A stretch of DNA of 64,000 nt from an uncultured Ruminococcus sp. (GTDB lineage: Bacteria; Bacillota; Clostridia; Oscillospirales; Ruminococcaceae), in NCBI GenBank assembly GCA_902787825.1, contig CADAHS010000009.1, forward strand, positions 36,659 through 100,658, given 5' to 3'. The position numbers and the translations under genes are program-made. Each line of letters begins with the position of its first letter. Within the stretch, counting starts at the first letter, position 1. Below are positions 1 through 8,789 of the stretch, piece by piece. The notes under the pieces are model-generated. The model ran no database searches and had not been told where the DNA came from. It was given only the letters and a program-made list of their open reading frames with translations.

Positions 1-2
1 GC

Positions 3-878
3 AGAAAGGATATGCCCATCAACGACAGCGGAATGTGGTTCGTTCGTGATACAAACTATACCATGCAAAGGCTCCACCCTGACGTAATGCTGTTTGCAGA
101 GGATTCCACCGACTACTCAAAAGTCACTGCCCCCGTCGAGTTTGGCGGACTTGGTTTTGACTATAAGTGGGATCTGGGCTTTATGAACGATACCATAAAC
201 TATATCAAGACTCCGCCGAACGAGCGTTCAAAGCATCATAATAAAATGACTTTCTCAATGAGCTATTTTTACAGTGACCTGTTTATGCTGCCTTATTCGC
301 ACGATGAGGTCGTGCACGGCAAAATGACAATGCTCGATAAGGCTCAGGGCACTCACGAGCAGAAAATGGCAACTATCAGAGCGCTTTATATGTGGCAGAT
401 GACCCACCCCGGAAAGAAGCTCAACTTTATGGGCAACGAGCTTGGTGAGTATATGGAGTGGCGAGAGGATAAAGAGCTTGGCTGGAACCTGCTGACCTAC
501 CCCTCGCACGATTCTCTGCACGAGTTCATCAAGCGCCTCAATCATATCTATATGACCGAGCCTGCTTTGTATAAGTTCGATTATAATGCATCATCATTCC
601 GCTGGGTAGATGCTGATAACCGGGGCAGAAATATCTTTGCCTTCCAGCGCAGCGACCTTGACGGACACCTCATCTATTGCGTATTCAATTTTTCTGCAAA
701 TAAGCAGAATTATACCCTCAGCGTCAATGTAAACGGCGAGTTTGAGGAGCTGCTCAATTCTGACCGTGATATATACAGCGGCTCGAATTGCCTGAACGAG
801 CATTGCTTTGCAAACGGATATAAGCTCAATATCCAGCTTGCACCGCTGTCAGGTGTTATGCTCAGAAAAAAGCCCTGA
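3..878 (+). CDS. glgB: 1,4-alpha-glucan branching enzyme, C-terminal part (5' end outside window)
   Basis: This is the C-terminal half of the glycogen branching enzyme, which cuts alpha-1,4 glucan chains and re-attaches them as alpha-1,6 branches. The reading frame is open from base 3, so the gene starts upstream of the window. Visible GH13 motifs are AEDST, which carries the catalytic acid, and SHDEVVHGK, which matches conserved region IV with the transition-state Asp. They are followed by the GNELGEYMEW block and a C-terminal beta domain. About 290 residues are present of a usual 630-750. The stop codon lies three bases before the stop of the convergent dprA gene. Confidence 0.96.
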   Translation, partial: RKDMPINDSGMWFVRDTNYTMQRLHPDVMLFAEDSTDYSKVTAPVEFGGLGFDYKWDLGFMNDTINYIKTPPNERSKHHNKMTFSMSYFYSDLFMLPYSHDEVVHGKMTMLDKAQGTHEQKMATIRALYMWQMTHPGKKLNFMGNELGEYMEWREDKELGWNLLTYPSHDSLHEFIKRLNHIYMTEPALYKFDYNASSFRWVDADNRGRNIFAFQRSDLDGHLIYCVFNFSANKQNYTLSVNVNGEFEELLNSDRDIYSGSNCLNEHCFANGYKLNIQLAPLSGVMLRKKP

Positions 879-897
879 AACTATAAGTCACAGGGCT
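865..897 (-). terminator. dprA terminator inside the glgB 3' end
   Basis: AGCCCTG (871-877) pairs with CAGGGCT (891-897). On the minus strand the stem is followed by six to seven T (865-871), so it best serves dprA. It overlaps the stop codons of both convergent genes. Confidence 0.75.
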
Positions 898-1693
898 GAA
901 AAGCAATATTAGCACCGTCACGGATAAGACTGCACTGTCCTGCATAACGACGGGAACAAATGTCATTGGGAGGTATCACATAAACCTCACGACCCTGCTG
1001 CAAAGCATGATTGACCGTGTTCAGACAGCCGCTTGTGTCTGAGGCTTCAATGACCAGCAGCTTTTGAGATAATGCACTTATAAGCCTGTTTCTGCGAGTG
1101 AAATTTTCGGGAACGGGCTTTGTTTTTGGCGCAAATTCCGAGATCACCAGACCGTGTGCGGCAATTTCTCTTTGCAGTTCAAGACTGCCTGATGGATAAT
1201 CGTGACCAATGCCGCAGCCAAGTACGGCAATAGTTTTTCCGTGAGCATCGATGCAGGCTTTGTGCGCACATTGGTCTGTGCCGGCAGCAAATCCGCTGAC
1301 AACGACCGCTTTATCTGCAAGTGCACTTGCAAAACGTTCACATATGCCAAGCGAGTACCTGCTTGCACGCCTTGCGCCGATAATACCAACGCTGTGTGTG
1401 CTTGAAAGAATTTTAGTGTCACCTTTTGCATAAATAAGAACAGGAGGTATAGTCTCAAAAAAGCTTCTGGGAAAACCTGCGTCTGCCTGCGTGATGATCT
1501 GTATCCCATCATCGCCGCAGCTGCTGAGTATCCGTTGTGCACAGACGTTTATAGCTTTCTCTGTCCTGCCGGCAGCTGCAAGCACCTCATCGACCGAGCC
1601 GAGCTTTTCTAACAGGCGTGCAAATTCAGCCTCACGCCCGTCGAAAATAAGTGAACATTCTATCCATTGTATCATTTGCTCCGTGCAGTCCAA
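881..1693 (-). CDS. dprA: DNA processing protein DprA/Smf
   Basis: DprA binds single-stranded DNA, loads RecA onto it and protects incoming DNA in transformation. The Rossmann-like core is clear: GIIGARRAS, the SGFAAGTDQCAH block, AVLGCGIGHDYP, NFTRRNRLISALS and VIEA. I set the start at a TTG (base 1693) because GGGAGGTG lies directly upstream with good spacing. An in-frame ATG at 1735 has no comparable site and would add 14 residues. The product is about 270 residues, shorter than the usual 300-370, and ends soon after the core, so the C-terminal winged-helix domain seems absent. Being next to glgB says nothing about its role. Confidence 0.93.
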   Translation of the reverse strand: MDCTEQMIQWIECSLIFDGREAEFARLLEKLGSVDEVLAAAGRTEKAINVCAQRILSSCGDDGIQIITQADAGFPRSFFETIPPVLIYAKGDTKILSSTHSVGIIGARRASRYSLGICERFASALADKAVVVSGFAAGTDQCAHKACIDAHGKTIAVLGCGIGHDYPSGSLELQREIAAHGLVISEFAPKTKPVPENFTRRNRLISALSQKLLVIEASDTSGCLNTVNHALQQGREVYVIPPNDICSRRYAGQCSLIRDGANIAFQPCDL

Positions 1694-1866
1694 TGCCTCA
1701 CCTCCCACTGTATTATCCTTTGATAATGATACCATATCCTGTGAAATTAATCAACCGACCACCGGATTTGTTTGCACTAATGCACAAGTTGAACGCCGCA
1801 TATTTGTTGAAGTCTACAAAAACAATGACGATGTGTTTACAGCCTGTGTACTATCTTTGACAAATG

Positions 1867-1875
1867 TGGTACAAT
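1867..1875 (+). promoter_or_regulatory. Extended -10 promoter for the VanY-like gene
   Basis: TGGTACAAT is an extended -10 element about 48 bases before the start codon. A TTGACA at 1857-1862 is too close to act as its -35 box. Confidence 0.5.
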
Positions 1876-1922
1876 AACTGTGTACAAACCGTGCTTATCG
1901 ACTTTAGTAAGGTGGTGGTAAA

Positions 1923-3017
1923 ATGAAACTCAATATCCGCTGGACAAACAGCCTGTGCAAAAAAACCGGGCTGTGCCTTGCAGCATTGCTTTTGTTTGTC
2001 GTGGCACTCTCAACTGCCGTGTCAAAAAGCAAAGCGTCAGACCCTTCCGACAGCACATCGCAGACTGATGGCTCCTCGTCACAGTCCGCCATTATAAAGT
2101 ACGATACCAGCTATAAGCAGATCATGAACGATACCTTTGCAAACAATTCGGGTCTGCTTGCGCTTGATAATAAAGACCACCGTTATGCCCCCGAACCGCT
2201 GAATGCTGTTTCTGTCTACCAGTATATCTTCAACGATAAGGGAGAGCAGATAATGACCACCAGCAGCACCAATGTCTGCGGCACAGAGTTTATGATGAAG
2301 CATCTCAATCTGATGATAAGTGACTTTGTGAAACAAACAGGTCTTAAAACCATAATGGTACGCAACGCCTCCTACCAGCATAATGGCAGGATCTATGCAA
2401 CTCAGTTTGATGTTGACGAAAAAAAGACAGACCGGAGCGGTGCTGCCAACGATAAAGGCACCCTCAGCTCTGATGGCTGCTATGAGCACCTCTCGGGACT
2501 CGCCGTTGATCTTCAGCTTTACGAAGCCGATAAAGGCACATACCCCCAGTTCACCGGCGAAGGGCAGTACAGCTGGATAGTTGAAAACTGCTATAAATAC
2601 GGATTTGTCCAGAGATATACCGCAGCCAAGCAGGAGATCACAGGTGTTCAGGCAAAGCCCGACCATTTCAGGTATGTGGGAGAGGTCTATGCGAAGATAA
2701 TGCATGATAATGACCTTGCGCTCGAGGAGGTCTGCGGCCTGCTCAAAAAGTATACATATGAAAAGCCTCTCACCGTTACGACCAATGACGGTACAGAGCA
2801 TCTTGCCTATTGCGTGAAGGTCGATAAAGCAAAATCGAGTACGACCATACCGCTGCCATCTCAGCCCGAGAGCAGCGAAGACGGCATTAATGATTATTTT
2901 GATGTTTCCGGCATCGGTGACGGATACCTATACATCACATCAAAAGTCCCGCAGACCGCACCTGCCGCACCGCCGGCTCAGACATCAGCGGAAGGCCAGC
3001 CCGAGAAAACCGAATAA
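1923..3017 (+). CDS. VanY-like M15 D-Ala-D-Ala carboxypeptidase, secreted, altered catalytic motif
   Basis: This looks like a membrane-anchored or secreted peptidoglycan carboxypeptidase of the M15B (VanY) family. Residues 17-34 form a hydrophobic signal/anchor, followed by a Ser-rich linker. Zinc-ligand motifs are present: EHLSGLAVDL (His about 189, Asp about 196) and HFRYVG (His about 248). In VanY enzymes a catalytic Glu sits three residues before that last His (ExxH). Here the position is Lys (KPDH), so activity may be lost or changed. A Pro/Ala/Ser-rich tail ends the protein. AAGGTGGTGG precedes the ATG. The gene is monocistronic, with its own promoter and terminator. Confidence 0.85.
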   Translation: MKLNIRWTNSLCKKTGLCLAALLLFVVALSTAVSKSKASDPSDSTSQTDGSSSQSAIIKYDTSYKQIMNDTFANNSGLLALDNKDHRYAPEPLNAVSVYQYIFNDKGEQIMTTSSTNVCGTEFMMKHLNLMISDFVKQTGLKTIMVRNASYQHNGRIYATQFDVDEKKTDRSGAANDKGTLSSDGCYEHLSGLAVDLQLYEADKGTYPQFTGEGQYSWIVENCYKYGFVQRYTAAKQEITGVQAKPDHFRYVGEVYAKIMHDNDLALEEVCGLLKKYTYEKPLTVTTNDGTEHLAYCVKVDKAKSSTTIPLPSQPESSEDGINDYFDVSGIGDGYLYITSKVPQTAPAAPPAQTSAEGQPEKTE

Positions 3018-3025
3018 TGCCCCTG

Positions 3026-3062
3026 AACACATCGCTAACAAAATTCAGCGGTGTGTTTTTTT
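3026..3062 (+). terminator. Terminator after the VanY-like gene
   Basis: AACACATCGCT (3026-3036) pairs over 11 bp with AGCGGTGTGTT (3047-3057), with one G-T pair, and runs into seven T. Confidence 0.9.
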
Positions 3063-3138
3063 GTGACCATCACTGCGGATCTTACATAGTATGTAGAAAA
3101 TACGGTCTGTTTTGGGCAGACCTTCTGGAGGGTGGCAT

Positions 3139-4212
3139 ATGTCAGAAAAATTCTTTTTGGGCGGCGTAACGCCGAACGGATTTTCAACACAGCTCGGGGA
3201 ATATGTAAACAGCACCTCGTACTTTACTTACATTCTGAAAGGCGGTGCCGGTACCGGAAAATCAACGCTTATGAAAAAGCTTGCCGACCATTTTGAACCG
3301 AGCGAAAACGTCACACGTTATTTCTGTTCGTCCGACCCTGAATCGCTGGATGCAGTTGTACTTCATTCGTCAAAAACGGTTGTCATCGACGGAACAGCGC
3401 CCCACGTTTTTGACCCTAAGTACCCCGGAGTCTGTCAGCGGATATTTGATCTCGGATTTTTCTGGAATAAGGATATCCTCCTTGACAGCAGGGAAGCGAT
3501 AGTCCGTACCTGCGATACCAACAAGCGCCTGCTTGCCTGCGCATCAGACTATGCCAAAGCGCTTGGTAAAGTCTGCGAGGACAGCTTCAGCTGGGGCGAA
3601 TTCTGCCTTGACGAGCAAAAGCTCACCGCATTTGCGCAGCGTTTTTGCAAAAAGCTTTTCGGCAAAAGACACGGCTTGCGTGGCAGGCAGCAGCTGCGTC
3701 AGCTCTCAGCGCTCACAATGTACGGCTATATTACGCTGAGTGAAACGCTTGAAAACTATCTCGACCTCTACTGTATCTGCGATGACCGCTTCTGCGGCAG
3801 CGATAAACTCATCAGACTTATCGCACAGCAGGCTCGTGCGCACGGCTATGATGTCAAGCTCTCACCCTGCCTGCTGTTTGAAGACCTCATCTATGAGCAC
3901 CTTCTTATAGACGAGATAGGCGTTGCGATACTTTCATCATCACCGCTGACTCACCTTGAGATCCCCCACGCACACAAGATAAACATGACACGTTTTTACG
4001 ACAAACCTAAACTGATCAGCTGCAAGCACCAGTCGAAAACCAACATCTCCCTTATCAGACAGCTCAGCGACCTGACCGCAGCAACGATGATGCAGGCAAA
4101 ACAAGTCCACGACGAGCTTGAGAGCCACTACATCAAAGCTATGGATTTTGATGGCCTTGACAGAGTCTGCGAAACTATTTCCGGGGAAATAGCTTTTAGA
4201 GGTAAGAGGTAA
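3139..4212 (+). CDS. P-loop ATPase of unknown role (PRK06851-like)
   Basis: The protein has an N-terminal Walker A motif (GGAGTGKST, about residue 38) in a P-loop NTPase fold. It resembles an uncharacterised Firmicutes family that I recall as PRK06851; substrate and role are unknown. The sequence VIDGTAPHVFDPKYPG about 50 residues later fits that family. GGAGGG at about 3130 points to the ATG at 3139 rather than an upstream in-frame ATG at 3112. The last codons (Gly-Lys-Arg-stop) lie inside a degenerate TAAGAGG repeat tract that continues past the stop, so the C-terminus has been shaped by the repeat. Confidence 0.7.
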   Translation: MSEKFFLGGVTPNGFSTQLGEYVNSTSYFTYILKGGAGTGKSTLMKKLADHFEPSENVTRYFCSSDPESLDAVVLHSSKTVVIDGTAPHVFDPKYPGVCQRIFDLGFFWNKDILLDSREAIVRTCDTNKRLLACASDYAKALGKVCEDSFSWGEFCLDEQKLTAFAQRFCKKLFGKRHGLRGRQQLRQLSALTMYGYITLSETLENYLDLYCICDDRFCGSDKLIRLIAQQARAHGYDVKLSPCLLFEDLIYEHLLIDEIGVAILSSSPLTHLEIPHAHKINMTRFYDKPKLISCKHQSKTNISLIRQLSDLTAATMMQAKQVHDELESHYIKAMDFDGLDRVCETISGEIAFRGKR

Positions 4213-4315
4213 GAAGTAAGAGGTAAGATATAAAAAGTAAGAGATAAGAGATAGGTAGTAAGAGCAAAGAGGTAAGTATAAGAAATAAGATTAAGAATTA
4301 AGACAATAAGAAAGA
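4199..4315. repeat. Degenerate TAAGAGG heptamer repeat tract
   Basis: About 115 bases are purine-rich tandem copies of TAAGAGG, TAAGAAG, TAAGAGA and similar words. The tract starts within the last codons of the ATPase gene and fills nearly half of the gap to the next gene. A related tract follows purA at 7853-7890. From 4316 to 4492 I see no gene or clear signal. Confidence 0.85.
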
Positions 4316-4492
4316 GAGCAGTCATAAGGATAGTACCTATATAGAAGCTTTATAAATCATTTTGAGTAACATCTTTTATTGCGAAGGACTGTTTCCCAGC
4401 CGCATTTCTTGACCATAACTATTTTTTAACCCCGATGGTTTTATCCAACTTCTGTATAAGTAAAGCCCATAACCTGCTCTCTTTTGCATTTG

Positions 4493-4912
4493 TCATAATT
4501 CTTTTTTCATCCATATATGTGCACAGCCCTCGTCATCGTCCTGCTCGCCGAATTGCTTGTATCCGAGCTTTGCGTAAAATTCCGTTACCCTGCACTGTGC
4601 GTGCAGTACTATGCAGCTTCCGCCCAGTGAAATGACAAGTTCCTGTGCCTGCTGTACAACTGCCGAACCCAGCGACTGCCCCCGGTATTGCTTCGTTACA
4701 GCCAGCCTGCCGAGAACATAGCTGCCGATCATCTCATCATAAAATACCCTGCACGCTGCAGCCGGGATCTCATCATCGTACAAAACTATGTGACGAGCCT
4801 TGCTGTCGATCTCGTCAAATTCGTCCTTGAAACCCTGCTCCTGCATGAACACCGCCGTGCGTATATCCACAGCGTCCTGCGGAAGCGACTCAAACACCTT
4901 TGCAGCGATCAT
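4493..4912 (-). CDS. GNAT family N-acetyltransferase (ElaA/YjcF-like)
   Basis: This is a 139-residue acetyl-CoA-dependent acetyltransferase. The N-terminal [16 protein letters not shown] stretch is typical of the ElaA/YjcF subgroup, and the acetyl-CoA loop reads RGQSLGSAV in [18 protein letters not shown]. The substrate is unknown. Its ATG overlaps the stop codon of metK by four bases (ATGA), so it is translationally coupled to metK and should share the SAM-I riboswitch control. Confidence 0.87.
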   Translation of the reverse strand: MIAAKVFESLPQDAVDIRTAVFMQEQGFKDEFDEIDSKARHIVLYDDEIPAAACRVFYDEMIGSYVLGRLAVTKQYRGQSLGSAVVQQAQELVISLGGSCIVLHAQCRVTEFYAKLGYKQFGEQDDDEGCAHIWMKKEL

Positions 4913-6078
4913 TTCACCGCTTCAAGCAGTTCGCTTACCTTGTCAGTCTTTTCCCATGCAACGCCAAGATCCTCACGACCCATGTGACCATATGCAGCCA
5001 AAGCCTTGTACTGCGGCTTTCTGAGGTCAAGCATTTCTATTATAGCAGAAGGACGCAGATCAAAGACCTTGTTCACAGCCTCCGAGAGCTTCTCATCGCT
5101 GACCTTGCCTGTGCCGAATGTATCTACCATAACCGAAACAGGGTGTGCCACACCGATAGCATAAGCAAACTCGACCTCGCACTTGCTTGCAAGTCCGGCA
5201 GCGACAATGTTCTTTGCCACATATCTTGCGGCATAAGTAGCCGAACGGTCAACCTTGGTCGGGTCCTTGCCCGAGAATGCGCCGCCGCCGTGACGAGCGT
5301 ATCCGCCGTATGTGTCAACTATGATCTTTCTTCCGGTAAGACCGCTGTCGCCCTGAGGACCGCCCACAACGAATCTGCCTGTCGGATTTACAAAGTATCT
5401 TGTGTCTATCAGCAGCTCCTTTGGGATAACTGCCTTTATGACCTTTTCGATTATATCCGCCCTTATCTGTTCAAGCGTGATCTTCTCATCGTGCTGTGAA
5501 GAAACAACGACCGTGTCAACTCTTGCAGGCTTGCCGTCGATGTATTCCACCGTCACCTGAGTCTTGCCGTCCGGACGCAGGTATCCAAGCTCACCGTTCT
5601 TTCTGACCTCTGTAAGTCTCATGGCAAGCTTGTGAGCCAGCGATATCGGCATCGGCATAAGCTCTTTGGTTTCATCGCAGGCAAAGCCGAACATTATTCC
5701 CTGATCTCCCGCACCAGTGTCACAAGCGTTTTCCTCTCTTCCCTCAAGCGCATTGTCAACACCCATCGCAATGTCAGGGGACTGCTTGTCGATAGTAGTT
5801 ATCACTGCGCAGGTGTTGCAGTCAAAACCAAAAGCAGAATCATTGTATCCGATCTCGTTGACCGTATCTCTGACGATCTGCGGGATATCAACGTTAGCTT
5901 TTGTGCTGATCTCACCCATGCACATTATCATACCCGTCGTTGCGACAGTTTCACAGGCTACTCTTGACAGCGGATCCTGTTCAAGCATTGCATCAAGTAT
6001 CGCATCAGAAACCTGATCGCATATCTTGTCGGGGTGACCCTGAGTCACCGATTCTGAAGTGAATAAAAATTTAGACAT
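4909..6078 (-). CDS. metK: S-adenosylmethionine synthetase
   Basis: MetK makes S-adenosylmethionine from methionine and ATP in the cytoplasm. Diagnostic motifs are [15 protein letters not shown] at the N-terminus, GAGDQG(I)MFG (the family GAGDQG hexapeptide), and [16 protein letters not shown]. The start is the ATG at 6078, preceded by AGAGGTC. The 27 codons upstream in frame belong to the leader. The length of 389 residues is typical. A SAM-I riboswitch, a terminator and a consensus promoter lie upstream, so expression should fall when SAM is plentiful. A GNAT gene is coupled downstream. Confidence 0.98.
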   Translation of the reverse strand: MSKFLFTSESVTQGHPDKICDQVSDAILDAMLEQDPLSRVACETVATTGMIMCMGEISTKANVDIPQIVRDTVNEIGYNDSAFGFDCNTCAVITTIDKQSPDIAMGVDNALEGREENACDTGAGDQGIMFGFACDETKELMPMPISLAHKLAMRLTEVRKNGELGYLRPDGKTQVTVEYIDGKPARVDTVVVSSQHDEKITLEQIRADIIEKVIKAVIPKELLIDTRYFVNPTGRFVVGGPQGDSGLTGRKIIVDTYGGYARHGGGAFSGKDPTKVDRSATYAARYVAKNIVAAGLASKCEVEFAYAIGVAHPVSVMVDTFGTGKVSDEKLSEAVNKVFDLRPSAIIEMLDLRKPQYKALAAYGHMGREDLGVAWEKTDKVSELLEAVK

Positions 6079-6148
6079 ATCTGACCTCTTTTCTAAAAGA
6101 TAGAAGTTGCGGCTTCTCCGCCGTGCGAATGAGTCAATAAATAGCCAT

Positions 6149-6176
6149 AAAAAAAGCATTTCGTTCCCGAAATGCC
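6149..6176 (-). terminator. Riboswitch-controlled terminator ahead of metK
   Basis: On the minus strand GGCATTTCG pairs with CGAAATGC (6156-6163 with 6168-6175) and leads into seven T (6149-6155). It lies just downstream of the SAM-I aptamer and is the expected expression platform. Confidence 0.93.
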
Positions 6177-6185
6177 TGAAATACT

Positions 6186-6300
6186 AATGATTTCCTCATC
6201 TTTCGGAATTCTCCGCAGGAATTAGCACCTTGTGTAATAAATACGCAGGTTGCCGGGCTTCACAGGACCTGTCCCTCCGCCACTCTTGATAAGGCTATTT
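6186..6300 (-). promoter_or_regulatory. SAM-I (S-box) riboswitch aptamer
   Basis: Read on the minus strand, the segment holds the S-box core: CTTATCAAGAG (6283-6293), GTGGCGGAGGGAC, AAGCCCGGCAACC, AAGGTGCTAATTCC and the closing GATGAG (6195-6200), which pairs with CTTATC as P1. It stands between a consensus promoter and an intrinsic terminator upstream of metK, so SAM binding should favour termination. Confidence 0.97.
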
Positions 6301-6315
6301 AATTCAACAGAAAAC

Positions 6316-6344
6316 ATTATACAACATCAGTTCCCATTTGTCAA
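6316..6344 (-). promoter_or_regulatory. metK promoter
   Basis: On the minus strand TTGACA (6339-6344) is followed by 17 bases and TATAAT (6316-6321), a perfect sigma-A consensus. Confidence 0.93.
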
Positions 6345-6419
6345 CAATAAATACAAAACATATGTAAAGTTTTTGTTACGTCAAAATTGTTATGAAAATG
6401 TTAAATGTCATTTCCCGTA

Positions 6420-6448
6420 TTTACAGCAAAAAAGTTTTGTGCTATAAT
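6420..6448 (+). promoter_or_regulatory. purA promoter
   Basis: TTTACA (6420-6425), 17 bases, then TATAAT (6443-6448) with TG one base before the -10. A leader of about 65 bases follows, with a small GCACA-TTCG-TGTGC hairpin near 6464-6480. No known riboswitch core is visible. Confidence 0.85.
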
Positions 6449-6520
6449 TATCTGGTGAGATTGTGCACATTCGTGTGCTAACACGTTAAAACGGCTTTTT
6501 AAGCTAAGGAGGACATAATA

Positions 6521-7810
6521 ATGGTTAGAGCGATAGTTGGAGCTAACTGGGGCGACGAGGGTAAGGGTAAGCTTACCGATATGATGGCTCAGGAGTCTGA
6601 TATCGTGATCAGATTTCAGGGCGGTGCAAATGCAGGACACACCATTGTAAATCACTATGGAAAGTTCGCTCTGCACACTCTGCCGTCGGGCGTTTTCTAT
6701 GACCATACAACAAATATAATCGGAAACGGTGTTGCGCTTGATGTAAAGAAATTCTTTGACGAGGTGAGTGACGTTACATCAAAAGGCGTACCAATGCCTA
6801 AGATACTCATTTCCGACAGAGCGCAGATGGTAATGCCGTACCACGTTCTTTTCGATCAGTACGAAGAAGAAAGACTGGGCAAGGCAAGCTTTGGCTCCAC
6901 AAAGTCCGGCATCGCACCTTTCTATTCAGATAAGTATGCAAAGATCGGCTTCCAGGTGCAGGAGCTTTTTGATGAGGCTTCTCTCAAGGAGAAGATCCAT
7001 AGAGTTCTTGAGCAGAAAAATATTCTTCTCAAGCATATGTATAATAAGCCTGAGATCGACGAAACAGAGCTTTTTGATACCCTTATGGAATACAAGAAAA
7101 TGGTAGAGCCTTATGTGTGTGACGTTTCCGCATTCCTTTGGGACGCTCTAAAACAGGGTAAGAATATCCTTCTCGAAGGTCAGCTTGGTTCACTTAAAGA
7201 CCCTGACCATGGCATCTATCCTATGGTGACATCTTCGTCAACACTTGCAGCTTACGGTGCGATCGGCGCAGGTCTGCCTCCGTATGAAATAAAGACTATC
7301 GTTACCGTTGTAAAGGCGTATTCATCTGCCGTTGGTGCAGGCGAGTTCGTTTCTGAGATATTCGGCGAAGAGGCTGAGGAACTCAGAAAGCGTGGAGGAG
7401 ACGGAGGCGAGTACGGCGCAACTACCCATAGACCAAGAAGAATGGGCTGGTTCGACTGTGTCGCTACCAAGTATGGCTGCCGTATCCAGGGAACAACAGA
7501 TGTCGCATTTACCGTCATCGACGTGCTCGGCTATCTTGATAAGATCCCTGTGTGCGTTGGCTATGAGCTCGACGGCGAGGTCATCACAGATTTCCCGACT
7601 ACTCAGAAGCTCAAAAACTGTAAGCCTGTCCTTGAAGTGCTTGATGGCTGGAAAACTGATATCAGAGGCATCAGGAATTATGAGGACCTTCCTGAGAACT
7701 GTAAAAAATATATCGACTTTGTTGAACAGCATATCGGCTTCCCGATCACAATGGTCTCAAACGGACCTTCAAGAGATGACATCATCTACAGAACAAGCAA
7801 GCTCAAATGA
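6521..7810 (+). CDS. purA: Adenylosuccinate synthetase
   Basis: PurA joins IMP and aspartate using GTP, the first committed step from IMP to AMP. The N-terminal GTP/IMP motif GANWGDEGKGKLTD is complete, with the catalytic Asp. The H of NAGHTIVN and the family blocks LLEGQLG and THRPRRMGWFD are also present. AAGGAGG with seven-base spacing precedes the ATG. The 429-residue length is normal. It is monocistronic, with its own promoter and a strong terminator. Confidence 0.97.
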   Translation: MVRAIVGANWGDEGKGKLTDMMAQESDIVIRFQGGANAGHTIVNHYGKFALHTLPSGVFYDHTTNIIGNGVALDVKKFFDEVSDVTSKGVPMPKILISDRAQMVMPYHVLFDQYEEERLGKASFGSTKSGIAPFYSDKYAKIGFQVQELFDEASLKEKIHRVLEQKNILLKHMYNKPEIDETELFDTLMEYKKMVEPYVCDVSAFLWDALKQGKNILLEGQLGSLKDPDHGIYPMVTSSSTLAAYGAIGAGLPPYEIKTIVTVVKAYSSAVGAGEFVSEIFGEEAEELRKRGGDGGEYGATTHRPRRMGWFDCVATKYGCRIQGTTDVAFTVIDVLGYLDKIPVCVGYELDGEVITDFPTTQKLKNCKPVLEVLDGWKTDIRGIRNYEDLPENCKKYIDFVEQHIGFPITMVSNGPSRDDIIYRTSKLK

Positions 7811-7816
7811 TCCCGC

Positions 7817-7855
7817 AAAGGACACCGCTGAATGTGGTGTCCTTTTAGATTTTTA
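7817..7855 (+). terminator. purA terminator
   Basis: AAAGGACACC (7817-7826) pairs with GGTGTCCTTT (7836-7845), followed by TTTAGATTTTT. Confidence 0.88.
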
Positions 7856-7890
7856 GAAATAAGAGGTAAGAAATAAGAAATAAGAGATCA
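7853..7890. repeat. Second TAAGAGG/TAAGAAA heptamer tract
   Basis: About five degenerate heptamers (AATAAGA, GGTAAGA, AATAAGA) lie directly behind the purA terminator. Like the tract at 4199, it begins with TTTTAGA and contains TAAGAGGTAAGAA, so both probably share an origin. Confidence 0.75.
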
Positions 7891-8000
7891 AGGCAGGAAG
7901 ATGAGGGCAAGCTTTGGTATCCAATCTCTGACAGATAACCCCTTGCCCATTGCCTATTTCAGCCAAAAGGTTAAAATTTCTTGAAATCGGATAAAAGCAC

Positions 8001-8029
8001 TTGAAAAATGTTTGAGTATGAGTTATAAT
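8001..8029 (+). promoter_or_regulatory. Promoter of the NifU-like/GGGtGRT operon
   Basis: TTGAAA (8001-8006), 17 bases, TATAAT (8024-8029), about 54 bases before the start codon. Confidence 0.85.
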
Positions 8030-8082
8030 ATCATTGAATGTATTTCTCATACATTGACAATTAATTTGAGAGGAGTTTAATA

Positions 8083-8775
8083 ATGATCTATTCTCACGAA
8101 GTTGAAACAATGTGCCCTATCGCACAGGGCGTTGCTCACGGTGCAGCTCCGATCCCGGAGGAAGCTAAGTGGGTGAAGGCAAAAGAGATAAAGGATATCT
8201 CTGGCTTTACACACGGTATCGGCTGGTGTGCGCCTCAGCAGGGAACCTGCAAGCTCACACTCAATGTAAAGGAAGGCGTAATACAGGAAGCTCTGGTAGA
8301 AACTATCGGCTGCTCGGGTATGACCCACTCCGCAGCTATGGCAGCAGAGATCCTGCCCGGCAGAACGATCCTTGAGGCTCTCAATACAGACCTCGTTTGC
8401 GATGCTATCAATACCGCTATGAGAGAGCTGTTCCTTCAGATCGTTTACGGTCGTTCACAGAGTGCATTCTCTGAGGGCGGACTCGTAGTAGGCGCTGGAC
8501 TTGAAGACCTCGGAAAGGGACTTCGTTCACAGGTCGGCACAATGTACGGAACACTTGCAAAGGGACCTCGTTATCTTGAAATGACAGACGGCTATGTAAC
8601 AAAGCTGGCTCTCAATGAGGACAATGAGATCATCGGATATAAATTCGTTAACTTCGGCAAGATGATGGATTTCATCAAGGCAGGCGACGATGCTAATACA
8701 GCATTTGAGAAGGCTCAGGGTCAGTACGGCAGAGTTGATGACGCTGTTAAGCTCGTTGACCCGAGAAAGGAATAA
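8083..8775 (+). CDS. NifU/IscU-like iron-sulfur scaffold homologue
   Basis: The 230-residue protein resembles the NifU N-terminal/IscU scaffold on which Fe-S clusters are built. Around residue 77, ETIGCSGMTHSAAMAAEIL-PGRTILEAL matches the IscU pattern of a Cys followed by an Ala/Ser-rich helix. Other Cys lie at about 11, 49, 56 and 106, enough for a cluster or metal site. No IscS or Suf gene is nearby. It is followed after 14 bases by a GGGtGRT gene, and this pairing recurs in anaerobic Firmicutes. The codons are strongly biased (AAG for Lys, few rare codons), which suggests high expression. The function of the pair is not established to my knowledge. Confidence 0.8.
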   Translation: MIYSHEVETMCPIAQGVAHGAAPIPEEAKWVKAKEIKDISGFTHGIGWCAPQQGTCKLTLNVKEGVIQEALVETIGCSGMTHSAAMAAEILPGRTILEALNTDLVCDAINTAMRELFLQIVYGRSQSAFSEGGLVVGAGLEDLGKGLRSQVGTMYGTLAKGPRYLEMTDGYVTKLALNEDNEIIGYKFVNFGKMMDFIKAGDDANTAFEKAQGQYGRVDDAVKLVDPRKE

Positions 8776-8789
8776 GGAGGTAACGGATC

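Noticed and set aside
1857-1862. TTGACA as -35 box of the VanY-like gene
   Set aside because: Only seven bases separate it from TACAAT, too few for a sigma-A promoter; the extended -10 explains the promoter better.
2079-2801. 240-codon open frame on the minus strand
   Set aside because: It lies antisense to the VanY-like gene with no promoter, ribosome binding site or domain.
4199-4315. Repeat tract considered as a CRISPR array
   Set aside because: The units are about seven bases, degenerate and without unique spacers, and no cas genes are nearby.
6449-6520. Possible purine riboswitch ahead of purA
   Set aside because: The leader is only about 65 bases and lacks the conserved purine-aptamer core and loops.
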